From the NCBI GenBank assembly GCA_001898825.1, contig MKVK01000014.1, positions 310,001 through 374,000 on the forward strand: a stretch of 64,000 nucleotides of DNA, in the 5' to 3' direction. The stretch is from Magnetospirillum sp. 64-120 (GTDB lineage: Bacteria > Pseudomonadota > Alphaproteobacteria > Rhodospirillales > Magnetospirillaceae). Position numbers and translations under genes: made by a program. The notes under the pieces were generated by a model that worked only from the letters and a program-made list of their open reading frames with translations, was not told the origin of the DNA and ran no database searches. Below are positions 44,375-56,133 of the stretch, piece by piece (the first letter of the stretch is position 1; every line of letters begins with the position of its first letter).

Positions 44375-44716
44375 TCAGGCCGGACGGCTTTCCGGCCGGG
44401 CGATGCCCCACATCTTTTCCAGATTGTAGAAGGCGCGGACTTCCGGACGGAACAAATGGACGATGATGTCGCCGGCGTCGATCAGCACCCAGTCGCATTG
44501 CGGCATGCCTTCGGCGCTGACCGGCTGGCCGGCATGTTTCAGCTTTTCCATCAGGTGGTCGGCCATGGAACCCACATGGCGGCTGGAATTGCCGGTGGCG
44601 ATGACCATGTGGTCGGCCATGCTGGTCTTGCCGCGCAGGTCGACGACCGAGACGTCCTCGGCCTTGTCGTCGTCCAGGGACGAGGTGACCAGGGCCACCA
44701 GTTCTTCCGCCGTCAA
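44375..44716 (-). CDS. rsfS: Ribosome silencing factor RsfS
   Basis: 113 residues of the Iojap/DUF143 family; binds L14 and blocks subunit joining in starvation. DDDKAEDVSVVDLRGKTSMA, HMVIATGNSSRHV and CDWVLIDAGDIIVHLF are diagnostic. Start is doubtful. The TTG at 44716 has no ribosome-binding site, whereas AAGGAG at 44751-44756 stands seven bases before an in-frame ATT at 44743. Translation from ATT would add nine residues (about IQPRPKSAA). It overlaps nadD in either case. Confidence 0.92.
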   Translation of the reverse strand: MTAEELVALVTSSLDDDKAEDVSVVDLRGKTSMADHMVIATGNSSRHVGSMADHLMEKLKHAGQPVSAEGMPQCDWVLIDAGDIIVHLFRPEVRAFYNLEKMWGIARPESRPA

Positions 44717-44726
44717 AGCGGCGGAT

Positions 44727-45365
44727 TTAGGTCGGGGTTGAATCGTAACGCTCCTTTTTCAAAAGCCCCATCCTGGCCCGGATCTCGGTGGCCGAGGCCG
44801 GATGCAAAGGCGTATGCATGAAAACCCAAGCCGGTGTCGCCATGTTGGCCAAAGTCCTGGCCGCCCCGGCCGGCCGCCGGGAATGCCCCATGGCTTGGGC
44901 CGCGGGTGCGGCCAAAGCCTTCCGAGAATAAGGAGCACGCGCCAAAATCGCAATGGGAACGGCGGAAAAGATGTGCCGCCAGCGTTTCCAGCGGTGCATC
45001 TGCGCCAGATTGTCGGCCCCCATCAGCCAGACGAAACGCACGCGGGGAAAGCGCGTCTTCAGCTGTTCCAGGGTGTCGGCGGTATAGCGGGTGCCCAGAT
45101 GGGTCTCGATATCCGTGGCCGACAGCCGCGGATGGCGTTCCATCACCACCTTGGCCGAGGCTAGGCGCAGCACCTGCGGCGCCATGCCGTCCGCATCCTT
45201 CAACGGGTTCTGCGGGCTGACCATGGCCCACACCTGATCCAGACCCAGAAGACGCAGCGCCAGCTCGGCCACGTGGCGGTGACCGTCATGGGCGGGGTTG
45301 AACGATCCGCCCAACAGGCCGACACGGACCTTGCGGTTGTCGCCCCAGGGGCTGGGCGGACGCAT
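44727..45365 (-). CDS. nadD: Nicotinate-nucleotide adenylyltransferase
   Basis: Makes NaAD from NaMN and ATP in NAD synthesis. 212 residues with GLLGGSFNPAHDGHRHVAEL (nucleotidyl-transferase HxGH-type motif as HDGH) and the C-terminal SATEIRARM corresponding to the ISSTxIR motif. Follows proA by six bases. Confidence 0.93.
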   Translation of the reverse strand: MRPPSPWGDNRKVRVGLLGGSFNPAHDGHRHVAELALRLLGLDQVWAMVSPQNPLKDADGMAPQVLRLASAKVVMERHPRLSATDIETHLGTRYTADTLEQLKTRFPRVRFVWLMGADNLAQMHRWKRWRHIFSAVPIAILARAPYSRKALAAPAAQAMGHSRRPAGAARTLANMATPAWVFMHTPLHPASATEIRARMGLLKKERYDSTPT

Positions 45366-45371
45366 GGCGGC

Positions 45372-46640
45372 TCAGCCCGGCCGGGTTTGGCCGCTGCCCA
45401 GCACCTTGTACTTGAAGGTGCACAGCTGCTCGACGCCGACCGGGCCACGGGCATGCATGCGGCCGGTGGAAATGCCGATTTCCGCCCCCATGCCGAATTC
45501 GCCGCCATCGGCGAACTGGGTGGAGGCGTTCCAGCAGACGATGGCCGAGTCGCAGCCGTTCATGAAGGCTTCGGCGGTGGCGGCGTCGTTGGTGATGACG
45601 CATTCGGTGTGCTGGCTGGAATGACGGTTGATGTGCTCCACCGCGCCGGTGACGCCCTGCACCAGCTTCACCGAAATGATGGAATCCAGGTATTCGGTGT
45701 CCCAATCGGCATCGCTGGCGGCGACCACGCGGGAATCGACGGCCTGAGTCGCCGCGTCGCCACGCACTTCGCAGCCGGCATCCAGCAGCATGGTGACCAG
45801 GGGCGCCAGATGGGTGGCGGCCACCGCCTGGTCCACCAGCAAGGTCTCGGTGGAACCGCACACCCCGGTACGCCGCATCTTGGCGTTCAGCACCACGGAC
45901 TTGGCCATGTCCAGGTCGGCGGCGCGGTCCACATAGGTGTGGCAGATGCCTTCCAGGTGCTGGAACAACGGCACCTTGCTTTCCGCCTTGACCCGAGCCA
46001 CCAGCCCCTTGCCGCCACGCGGCACGATGACGTCGATATGGCGGTCCATGGACAGCATCATGCCGACAGCGGCGCGGTCGGTGGTGGGCACCATCTGCAC
46101 GCAATCATGGGGCAGGCCGGCGACGCGGATGCCGGTGCGCAAAGCCTCCATGATCGCCACGGCGGAATGATAGCTTTCCGAACCGCCGCGCAGGATGGCG
46201 GCGTTGCCCGATTTCAGGCAAAGCGCGGCGGCGTCGGCGGTGACGTTGGGACGGCTTTCATAAATGATGCCGATCACCCCCAAAGGCACGGAAACCCGCT
46301 GGATGTGCAGGCCGTTGGGACGGTCCCATTCCGACAGCACCCGGCCCACCGGATCGGGCAAAGCCGCAACCTCTTCCAGCCCCTTGGCCATGGCCTCGAT
46401 GCGCTTGTCGTCCAGCATCAGCCGGTCCAGCAAGGCGGCGGTCAGGCCCTTGGCGCGGCCGCCTTCCATGTCCTTGGCGTTGGCCGCCTTGATGGCGGGC
46501 GCGTGCTTGCGGATCTCGGCGGCGGCGGTCAGCAGCGCGTCCTTCTTGGCGGCATCGCTGGCCTGGGCCAACACCCGAGCGGCGGCACGGGCGCGGTCAC
46601 CCAAATCATGCATCAAGGTTTGAATGTCGGTCGTCATCAT
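45372..46640 (-). CDS. proA: Gamma-glutamyl phosphate reductase
   Basis: Second enzyme of proline synthesis, reducing gamma-glutamyl phosphate to the semialdehyde with NADPH. 422 residues; the catalytic Cys is in [16 protein letters not shown] and the family motif [13 protein letters not shown] is present. ATG 46640 or 46637 is possible. It lies only 10 bases after ccdB, not directly after proB as usual. Confidence 0.95.
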   Translation of the reverse strand: MMTTDIQTLMHDLGDRARAAARVLAQASDAAKKDALLTAAAEIRKHAPAIKAANAKDMEGGRAKGLTAALLDRLMLDDKRIEAMAKGLEEVAALPDPVGRVLSEWDRPNGLHIQRVSVPLGVIGIIYESRPNVTADAAALCLKSGNAAILRGGSESYHSAVAIMEALRTGIRVAGLPHDCVQMVPTTDRAAVGMMLSMDRHIDVIVPRGGKGLVARVKAESKVPLFQHLEGICHTYVDRAADLDMAKSVVLNAKMRRTGVCGSTETLLVDQAVAATHLAPLVTMLLDAGCEVRGDAATQAVDSRVVAASDADWDTEYLDSIISVKLVQGVTGAVEHINRHSSQHTECVITNDAATAEAFMNGCDSAIVCWNASTQFADGGEFGMGAEIGISTGRMHARGPVGVEQLCTFKYKVLGSGQTRPG

Positions 46641-46650
46641 CAGGTTTCCG

Positions 46651-46944
46651 TCAGACGCCGTCGAACACCATGTCGATGGCGGATTTAATCACAAAATGCT
46701 CGTGGGCCAACGACCCCGCCTTCTCTTTTAATTCCGCCACCGGCACCGCCCCCATGAACTGGGTGACCATGACGTAACGCGCCGCGCCGATGGTGAACAC
46801 CGGGTTCAAGCGTTCCGCCGGCTTCGGCGCCCGCCCGATGGGCAAAAGCGGCACAATCATCCGAGTGTTCAGGCGGTCCATCAGCGCCGATTGCACATCC
46901 AGCAGATAACCGTCCTCGAACGGATAAAAGTCGAATTGCGCCAT
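46651..46944 (-). CDS. ccdB: CcdB family gyrase-inhibitor toxin
   Basis: 97 residues aligning over full length with F-plasmid Ccd[52 protein letters not shown]. CcdB traps DNA gyrase. The final residues are FDGV where F-plasmid CcdB has FWGI; that Trp is needed for gyrase poisoning in F but is variable in homologues. Two bases separate it from ccdA. The module lies inside the proB-proA operon. Confidence 0.88.
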   Translation of the reverse strand: MAQFDFYPFEDGYLLDVQSALMDRLNTRMIVPLLPIGRAPKPAERLNPVFTIGAARYVMVTQFMGAVPVAELKEKAGSLAHEHFVIKSAIDMVFDGV

Positions 46945-46946
46945 CC

Positions 46947-47198
46947 TTAGAACTGCCGAAACTTGGCCAGCGGCAAACCATTCGCCTCGACAAAAGCGTT
47001 CGAAGAGTCCAGCGCCTCAGCGTTTTCCTGTTGCCAACGCTTGGCTTGGATTTCCGCGATCTGCATCTGCAATCCACGTTCGCACGCCTTGGAAACGTTG
47101 ATTTTCATCTGCTTGGCAGCCTCGAGCAGGCTGGCATTGATGGACAGGTTGGTGGGTTTCTTCGGCGCGTCGGGATCAAAAGCGAAATCGGCCATCAT
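46947..47198 (-). CDS. ccdA: CcdA family antitoxin
   Basis: 83 residues from ATG 47198 (adjacent ATG 47195 and GTG 47204 are possible). The N-terminal ribbon-helix-helix (KPTNLSINASLLEAAKQMKI) should bind the operator, and the C-terminal part (RWQQENAEALDSSNAFVEAN, ending LAKFRQF) is the CcdB-neutralising arm. Direct repeats just upstream (47237-47270) suit autoregulation. Confidence 0.88.
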   Translation of the reverse strand: MMADFAFDPDAPKKPTNLSINASLLEAAKQMKINVSKACERGLQMQIAEIQAKRWQQENAEALDSSNAFVEANGLPLAKFRQF

Positions 47199-47227
47199 GT
47201 TCACCCGCGGATCACATAAACATGCGC

Positions 47228-47270
47228 ATGATCATACACATTATTGTGCGATCATCACATTATTATGCGA
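47228..47270. promoter_or_regulatory. Candidate ccdAB operator repeats
   Basis: AT-rich stretch between proB and ccdA with a perfect ATGATCAT palindrome (47228-47235) and two 15-base direct repeats differing at one position: CACATTATTGTGCGA (47237-47251) and CACATTATTATGCGA (47256-47270). Tandem sites upstream of a ribbon-helix-helix antitoxin are the normal arrangement for cooperative autorepression. The second repeat abuts the proB stop. Confidence 0.55.
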
Positions 47271-47272
47271 AC

Positions 47273-49712
<2,440 letters not shown>

Positions 49713-49742
49713 TCAAAAAACCCGAGCGCGGGAAACGGCTGA

Positions 49743-50012
49743 TTATTCAGCGGCTTCCGGCAGCGGCTCGACGCACACGAAGGTGCGACCTTCGGCCTTG
49801 TGGCGGAACACGACCTTACCCGGTTCCTTGGCGAACAGGGTGTGGTCCTTGCCCATGCCGACATTGGCGCCGGGATAGAACTTGGTACCGCGTTGACGGA
49901 CCAGAATGTTGCCCGGAATGACGACTTCGCCACCGAACTTCTTCACGCCAAGACGACGGCCTTCAGAGTCGCGGCCGTTACGGGACGAGCCACCAGCCTT
50001 TTTATGAGCCAT
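49743..50012 (-). CDS. rpmA: 50S ribosomal protein L27
   Basis: 89 residues beginning [20 protein letters not shown], the N-terminus that reaches the peptidyl-transferase centre. No N-terminal extension of the Firmicute processed type. 27 bases after rplU. Confidence 0.97.
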   Translation of the reverse strand: MAHKKAGGSSRNGRDSEGRRLGVKKFGGEVVIPGNILVRQRGTKFYPGANVGMGKDHTLFAKEPGKVVFRHKAEGRTFVCVEPLPEAAE

Positions 50013-50039
50013 GGTATATACTCCTTAACCCGACCGGGA

Positions 50040-50345
50040 TCAGCCGGCGGTGATGTCGGTGATGCGCAGGATGGTGATATCCTGGCGATGGCCGTTCTTG
50101 CGGCGCGAATTCTGCCGACGGCGCTTCTTGAACACGATCAGCTTGGGACCGCGGGCCTGGGCCACCACTTCGGCGGTCACCTTGGCGCCGGCCACCAGCG
50201 GGGCGCCGATCTTTTCGCCGACCATCAGCACCTGGTCAAGCACAACCGAACCACCGGCCTCGCCGGCCAGCTTCTCGACGCGGATCACGTCGCCGTTGGC
50301 GACCTTGTACTGCTTACCGCCGGTCTGAATGACTGCGAACATCAC
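50040..50345 (-). CDS. rplU: 50S ribosomal protein L21
   Basis: 101 residues; [20 protein letters not shown] and [20 protein letters not shown] are diagnostic. First gene of the rplU-rpmA-obgE series, with a strong promoter about 60-90 bases upstream. Confidence 0.97.
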   Translation of the reverse strand: MMFAVIQTGGKQYKVANGDVIRVEKLAGEAGGSVVLDQVLMVGEKIGAPLVAGAKVTAEVVAQARGPKLIVFKKRRRQNSRRKNGHRQDITILRITDITAG

Positions 50346-50405
50346 GACTTCCTACCGCAAAAAATTAACTTGCGCGCCAAGAAAGACCCGGCGCGAGAGG
50401 GCGCA

Positions 50406-50433
50406 ACTATACTCGGGACGAAGACAGAGTCAA
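50406..50433 (-). promoter_or_regulatory. Sigma-70 type promoter of rplU-rpmA
   Basis: Minus strand: -35 TTGACT (50433-50428), 16-base spacer, -10 TATAGT (50411-50406). Close to consensus at both hexamers. Transcription should begin near 50399, giving a leader of about 55 bases. Confidence 0.7.
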
Positions 50434-50493
50434 GCGTTCAAACACACCAGACCCAGCCAAAAATCGCCCACCGGAAACGGCGGACGAATCCCC

Positions 50494-50580
50494 CTACATC
50501 AGCACCATGCCGGTCAGCAAAAGCGACAACCCCGGCAAGGTGGCGAACCCCAGTTCCTCGAACATCACGAACAGCGACAT
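50494..50580 (-). CDS. Possible 28-residue hydrophobic small protein
   Basis: A minus-strand frame from ATG 50580 to TAG 50494 encodes a peptide beginning MSLFVMFEELGF and ending LLLTGMVLM, with one possible membrane helix. A G6 run sits four to nine bases before the start. It lies in a 427-base gene-free stretch between rplU and the attachment-type gene; the rest of that stretch holds only the rplU promoter. Coding status is unproven; the hydrophobic run may be chance. Confidence 0.3.
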   Translation of the reverse strand: MSLFVMFEELGFATLPGLSLLLTGMVLM

Positions 50581-50772
50581 GATACCCCCCAATGACGCAT
50601 GTACGACATCAAAGAGGATAGCAAGACCGCGTGAACCTATTTTAAGGGATCAGTGACATTTTGTCGCAATATGCAACAGGCGGGACCAACATGCGCACAC
50701 CGACGCCGGCCCCCATGCCTTCACCAACCACCCATCCGGCGCCCGGCCCCATTGTCGGGCGCCGCAGGCAAG

Positions 50773-51219
50773 TCAAGCGCCAAGTATCTTGCCGATACGA
50801 GCCGTCAGCTCGGGCAGCGGCAGGTGGGTGAAATCCTTTTCCACCTCGGCCACCACCCGGCGCTCGACCATGGGATCGAATACGGCGCGCAAGTCCCCCA
50901 TCATCTCGGGGGCCGCCACCACCACCAGACGGTCCAGTTCGTGATGGCTGACGGCACGCTTCAGTTCGTCGGCCACCGCCTTGGCCAGAAGCTGCTTTTC
51001 GTGATCCTTCCAGGGGGTAGGGGGCTCCATGGCGTGGCGCCCCTGCCCGGCAGTGTCGAAGGCACGCCCAGGGCGGTCGGTTTGAACATCCCGGACATGA
51101 GCCCGGGTGGGGACGGCCAGATCATGGTTCACAGCGGGCGTCAGGCCACCGTTTTCAGAACGGTAGAATTGGGCACGAGCCCCGTCGGCAACCAGGATCC
51201 ATGTGGCGGTATGAGCCAT
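50773..51219 (-). CDS. Host attachment family protein (PF10116)
   Basis: 148 residues resembling the family named from a rhizobial attachment protein: TATWILVADGARAQFYRSEN at the N-terminus and LDRLVVVAAPEMMGDLRAVF later, the release-factor-1-like (baeRF) fold. Its biochemical role is unknown, and the attachment name rests on one genus. ATG 51219 has a perfect AGGAGG in front. Monocistronic, after ahcY and its terminator. Confidence 0.8.
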   Translation of the reverse strand: MAHTATWILVADGARAQFYRSENGGLTPAVNHDLAVPTRAHVRDVQTDRPGRAFDTAGQGRHAMEPPTPWKDHEKQLLAKAVADELKRAVSHHELDRLVVVAAPEMMGDLRAVFDPMVERRVVAEVEKDFTHLPLPELTARIGKILGA

Positions 51220-51270
51220 GGTATCCTCCTTCGCCTTATCGCCCCCATTATACTCTTTTTTCACCCTTGG

Positions 51271-51306
51271 GGCGAAAAAAGACCCCCGTCCGCGTGCGGA
51301 CGGGGG
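51271..51306 (-). terminator. Rho-independent terminator of ahcY
   Basis: An 11-bp GC stem (51283-51293 with 51296-51306), followed on the minus strand by TCTTTTTTCG. It starts 18 bases past the ahcY stop. Confidence 0.85.
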
Positions 51307-51323
51307 CCCTGAAAAACCATCGC

Positions 51324-52721
<1,398 letters not shown>

Positions 52722-52758
52722 GACGGTCCCTTGCCTTTGCTGGGGTTTGCATGATGGG

Positions 52759-52787
52759 GTTTTAGCAGCCCGCCCCGCAAAACGCAA
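52759..52787 (-). promoter_or_regulatory. Probable sigma-70 promoter of ahcY
   Basis: Minus strand: TTGCGT (52787-52782), 17-base spacer, TAAAAC (52764-52759). Moderate match; the palindrome at 52794-52809 abuts the -35 side. Confidence 0.45.
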
Positions 52788-52793
52788 CATGAT

Positions 52794-52809
52794 ATAAAGA
52801 TATCTTTAT
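52794..52809. promoter_or_regulatory. Palindrome ATAAAGATATCTTTAT upstream of ahcY
   Basis: A perfect 16-base inverted repeat in otherwise GC-rich DNA, 73-88 bases before the ahcY start and six bases upstream of the -35 hexamer. ArsR-family SahR proteins control ahcY in many Proteobacteria through AT-rich palindromes, so it is a candidate SahR-type operator. The family match is inferred; no regulator gene is adjacent. Confidence 0.5.
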
Positions 52810-52839
52810 GTTGGTATGAGCCCCCGCCATTCCAAGAAA

Positions 52840-52867
52840 AAACCCCCGCCGTTTCCGGCGGGGGTTT
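52840..52867 (-). terminator. Rho-independent terminator of pckG
   Basis: A perfect 12-bp stem (52840-52851 with 52856-52867), four-base loop, then a run of T on the minus strand. Begins 19 bases past the pckG stop. Confidence 0.88.
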
Positions 52868-52885
52868 GATCTGACGAAGGAAAGC

Positions 52886-54718
52886 TTACAGCTCCCACTT
52901 GTCCGGCGAACGCCACAGACGCGACTTCAGCAATTCGCGCAGCGCCACGAATTCGCCGGGCAGCCGGTCAAGGAACTTGTCGAACAGTTCCTCTTGGCTG
53001 CGGGCTTCGGCGACGCCCTGCTCGCGGTCGATGGACATCAGTTCCTGGAACTTGTCCTTGGGATAGTCCAGACCCTTCCATTCGATGTCCTCGAAAGTCG
53101 GCACATGGCCGAAGGGGCTTTCGACACCGGGGGCACGGCCGTGCACGCGGTCGACGATCCACTTCAGCACGCGCATGTTTTCACCGAAGCCCGGCCACAT
53201 GAACTTGCCGTTGGCGTCCTTGCGGAACCAGTTGACGCGGAAGATCGGCGGCGGGTTGGCGACCTTGCGGCCCATGCTCAGCCAGTGGGTGAAGTAATCG
53301 GCCATGTTGTAGCCGCAGAACGGCAGCATGGCGAAGGGATCACGACGGATGGCGGCCTGGCCGACGGCCGCCGCAGTGGCTTCCGAACCCATGGTGGCGG
53401 CCAGATAGACGCCGTGGGCCCAGTTGAACGACTGGTAGACCAGCGGCATGGTCTTGGACAGACGGCCACCGAAGATGAAGGCCGAGATCGGCACGCCGGC
53501 CGGGTTTTCCCAATCGGGGTCGACGGTCGGGCACTGCGACACCGGCGCGGTGAAGCGGGCGTTGGGATGGGCGGCCGGGGTTTCCGAGGCCGGGGTCCAG
53601 TCCTTGCCCTTCCAGTCGATCAGGTGCGCCGGCTTTTCGTCCGACATGCCTTCCCACCACACGTCACCGTCGTCGGTCAGGGCGACGTTGGTGAAGATGG
53701 AGTTCTGGGCGCAAGCCGCCATGGCGTTGGCGTTGGTGTTGTAACCGGTGCCAGGCGCCACGCCGAAGAAGCCGGCTTCCGGGTTGATGGCGTAGAACTT
53801 GCCATCGGCGCCGGGCTTGATCCAGGCGATGTCGTCGCCGACGGTCCAGATCTTCCAGCCGTCGAAACCCTTGGGCGGCTGCAGCATGGCGAAGTTGGTC
53901 TTGCCGCAGGCCGACGGGAAGGCGGCGGCGACATAGGTCTTTTCACCAGCCGGGTTTTCCACGCCGACGATCAGCATGTGCTCGGCCAACCAGCCCTCGT
54001 CGCGAGCCATGGTGGACGCGATGCGCAGCGCGAAGCACTTCTTGCCCAACAGCGCGTTGCCGCCATAGCCCGAACCGAACGACCAGATGGTGCGCTCTTC
54101 CGGGAAATGCGAGATGTAGGTGTTGTCCGGGTTGCACGGCCAGGCCACGTCAGCTTGGCCGGCGGCCAGCGGCTGGCCGACCGAGTGCAGGCACTTGACG
54201 AAGTCGCCGTCCTTGCCCAGCAGGTCCAGCACGGCCTGCCCCATGCGGGTCATGATGCGCATGTTGACGACCACATAGGGGCTGTCCGAGATCTCGACGC
54301 CGATATGGGCGATGTTGGACCCCAAGGGACCCATGGAGAACGGCACCACATACATGGTGCGGCCCTTCATGCAGCCGTCATACAGCTTGCCCATGGTGGC
54401 CTTCATGTCGGCCGGGGCCATCCAGTTGTTGGTCGGACCGGCATCGGCCTTGGCGACCGAGCAAATGAAGGTGCGGTCCTCGACACGGGCGACGTCGCGC
54501 GGGTCGGAGCGGCACAGATAAGAATTGGGGCGCTTGGCCTCGTTCAACTTGATCATGGTGCCCGCGGCCACCATCTGGGCGCACAGGGCATCGTATTCCG
54601 CCTGGGAACCGTCGCAGATGTGAATGCTGTCGGGTTTGCACAGCTTCGCCATCTCGTCGATCCATGCCAGCAGGCCGGCATTGATCGTCGTTCCGCCGGG
54701 GATACCGCTTTTGCTCAT
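52886..54718 (-). CDS. pckG: Phosphoenolpyruvate carboxykinase (GTP)
   Basis: Converts oxaloacetate and GTP to PEP, the entry to gluconeogenesis. 610 residues; the GTP-type signature [16 protein letters not shown] (P-loop with the hyper-reactive Cys) and [31 protein letters not shown] are clear, so it belongs to the GTP-type and not the ATP-type family. Fits growth on lactate and acetate encoded in this window. ATG 54718; leader of about 120 bases with hairpin potential. Confidence 0.95.
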   Translation of the reverse strand: MSKSGIPGGTTINAGLLAWIDEMAKLCKPDSIHICDGSQAEYDALCAQMVAAGTMIKLNEAKRPNSYLCRSDPRDVARVEDRTFICSVAKADAGPTNNWMAPADMKATMGKLYDGCMKGRTMYVVPFSMGPLGSNIAHIGVEISDSPYVVVNMRIMTRMGQAVLDLLGKDGDFVKCLHSVGQPLAAGQADVAWPCNPDNTYISHFPEERTIWSFGSGYGGNALLGKKCFALRIASTMARDEGWLAEHMLIVGVENPAGEKTYVAAAFPSACGKTNFAMLQPPKGFDGWKIWTVGDDIAWIKPGADGKFYAINPEAGFFGVAPGTGYNTNANAMAACAQNSIFTNVALTDDGDVWWEGMSDEKPAHLIDWKGKDWTPASETPAAHPNARFTAPVSQCPTVDPDWENPAGVPISAFIFGGRLSKTMPLVYQSFNWAHGVYLAATMGSEATAAAVGQAAIRRDPFAMLPFCGYNMADYFTHWLSMGRKVANPPPIFRVNWFRKDANGKFMWPGFGENMRVLKWIVDRVHGRAPGVESPFGHVPTFEDIEWKGLDYPKDKFQELMSIDREQGVAEARSQEELFDKFLDRLPGEFVALRELLKSRLWRSPDKWEL

Positions 54719-54845
54719 AATCTGCTTTTCTCCGTCCCTATAGCCAGGGAAGTAGCCCTTTCCCCCGGTCCGACCACCGAACCGGGCGTTGTAGGGTCAT
54801 CCCCGATTGGCGCTTTTGGCTGCGCCACCGCCTGAAGAGGTGGCG

Positions 54846-54874
54846 AAGATACTCGCCTCGTGGGCAGGACGCAA
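54846..54874 (-). promoter_or_regulatory. Possible sigma-70 promoter of pckG
   Basis: Minus strand: TTGCGT (54874-54869), 17-base spacer, TATCTT (54851-54846). Transcription would begin near 54839. The leader that follows contains a short GC hairpin (54764-54769 with 54781-54786). Moderate match only. Confidence 0.35.
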
Positions 54875-54907
54875 TAATATTGCTGTCATCTCAGCCCGGA
54901 AGATTGC

Positions 54908-55573
54908 TTAGAACTGGCCTCGATTTTGCAGATTTTGCAAGCGTTCCCGCGCCTTTGCCAGGTTTGGCGCGGACTCGGCAAATGCGATACGCAAATAGGC
55001 ATCATTTTGTATCAGATCGACACCATCCACATCGAAACCGACCACCACCCTTCCATCGGGCAGCGAAAGCGGAAGGCCGGCCGTTTCGCCGGCCTCCATC
55101 TCTTTGGTTGCTTGCGCATCCAGGCCAAAGGGGGCGGGGAACCAAACGGCACGGCCGAAGCCGCCGACGAAGTGCGCCTTCTCGGGCTGTATCCGCCAAA
55201 AGCCGAAATCAGCAAAACCGGCATAGACCGCCGCACCGGGGTGACGGGCCAGAAAACGGCGATGCAGGCGTTCGTCGTCCGTGCGCGTCGCGCGCCCCAT
55301 CAGCGTCACCCGCGGACCGGTCTGCGGATTGGGGTGGCCGTCGGTGCCGTCGAACAACAGCGACACCCGGGAATCGGCGGCGATGTTGCGGCTGTGGTCG
55401 GCCAACCCCGACAGCAGCAGGATGGGCGACAGGTCATGATCCAGCGCCACCGTCACCAACGAGACATAAGGCGCGCCGCCATCGACCTGCAGGGTCGCCA
55501 AACTGGCCTTGTGGCAGGCCCGCACCACCTGGCGAAGCGCCAGCTTGTTGTCCTTGGGCAGGTCTTCAATCAT
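54908..55573 (-). CDS. HugZ-like pyridoxamine-phosphate-oxidase-fold protein
   Basis: 221 residues with the split-barrel flavin/heme-binding fold: SLATLQVDGGAPYVSLVTVA, LLLSGLADHSRNIAADSRVS, GRATRTDDERLHRRFLARHP, and the family's FGFWRIQPEKAHFVGGFGRA. HugZ proteins bind and in some cases degrade heme; others are of unknown role. The heme-ligand His of Helicobacter HugZ lies in a tail that cannot be matched here. ATG 55573 was chosen over an upstream start because the conserved region begins just after it. Confidence 0.75.
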   Translation of the reverse strand: MIEDLPKDNKLALRQVVRACHKASLATLQVDGGAPYVSLVTVALDHDLSPILLLSGLADHSRNIAADSRVSLLFDGTDGHPNPQTGPRVTLMGRATRTDDERLHRRFLARHPGAAVYAGFADFGFWRIQPEKAHFVGGFGRAVWFPAPFGLDAQATKEMEAGETAGLPLSLPDGRVVVGFDVDGVDLIQNDAYLRIAFAESAPNLAKARERLQNLQNRGQF

Positions 55574-55631
55574 GGAAATCCCCCGAAGCCAGGGCCGCAT
55601 CATGACAGAGCCTCCCGCCCCATAAAAGGGT

Positions 55632-55664
55632 ATCCCCCTTCTTCGGGGGGCGAAGAAGGGGGAT
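55632..55664. terminator. Strong 14-bp hairpin between two minus-strand genes
   Basis: A perfect stem (55632-55645 with 55651-55664), loop of five G, followed on the minus strand by ACCCTTTTATGGG. It could terminate the small gene at 55718-55975, but the U-tract is weak; a REP-like element is an alternative. Confidence 0.5.
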
Positions 55665-55717
55665 GCATACCGGCGGACCTTTTGGGGGTGGGGCGGGACG
55701 GGCCGCCGGCATTGTTG

Positions 55718-55975
55718 TCAGCGGGTGCTGATCCAGTCGTGCAGGCGAACCATGTCGTGGGCGATGGCCGCAGGCTGCGGCGTGCCGCCCTGCAGGTTGC
55801 GCAACGCCCGTGCGGCGGCTTTGTTGTGGTGGTGGGCGACGATGTCGGCGAGCAAACCGTCCAGTTCCGAGCGCAAGACGTCGGGACAAGCGTTGGCATG
55901 ACCGGCAGCCCGCAGGGCGTTGAAACGATCGACCCAACGCTCGGCACCTTGCCAACTTTCGCGCAACGGCTTCAT
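55718..55975 (-). CDS. Small helical protein, unknown
   Basis: 85 residues, helical and His-rich (DGLLADIVAHHHNKAAARAL, AIAHDMVRLHDWISTR). No family recognised. GAGGAGG lies 6-9 bases before ATG 55975. Upstream lies an AT-rich region with an inverted repeat. The three consecutive histidines could bind metal, but this is speculation; the gene sits next to the cobalt transporter operon on the same strand. Confidence 0.55.
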   Translation of the reverse strand: MKPLRESWQGAERWVDRFNALRAAGHANACPDVLRSELDGLLADIVAHHHNKAAARALRNLQGGTPQPAAIAHDMVRLHDWISTR

Positions 55976-56043
55976 CCTGCGGCCTCCTCTCGACACCAAC
56001 CAATCGGATATCTGATGGGGTGACTATGCCTTATGGATGATAA

Positions 56044-56096
56044 CACCGTTCGCGCTGAATATAATGTTTCTAAAATTTTTTCTTAAGAAAACGGTG
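56044..56096. repeat. AT-rich inverted repeat downstream of cbiO
   Basis: CACCGTT (56044-56050) pairs with AACGGTG (56090-56096) around an AT-rich core that itself holds the 14-base palindrome TTTTCTTAAGAAAA (56078-56091). It lies between cbiO and the small gene at 55718, and may act as a terminator for the cobalt operon or as a promoter region for the small gene. Confidence 0.4.
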
Positions 56097-56133
56097 AACA
56101 AACGCACAATCTTTTTGCAGCTTTTCCGCGCTT

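Noticed and set aside
50653-51312. 219-codon plus-strand frame over the attachment-type gene
   Set aside because: Shadow of the minus-strand gene, which has a perfect AGGAGG and a known family.
52722-52790. SAH riboswitch before ahcY
   Set aside because: The conserved aptamer blocks could not be found in the leader; the palindrome further upstream explains regulation better.
52994-54835. Long open frame of about 613 codons on the strand opposite pckG
   Set aside because: It mirrors the pckG codons; its translation is rich in Gly, His, Arg and Val with no family. Such antisense frames are a by-product of high GC at codon position three.
54809-54844. Two mutually exclusive hairpins in the pckG leader as a riboswitch
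   Set aside because: The outer arm lies at or before the predicted transcription start, so the alternative pairing would not be in the RNA.
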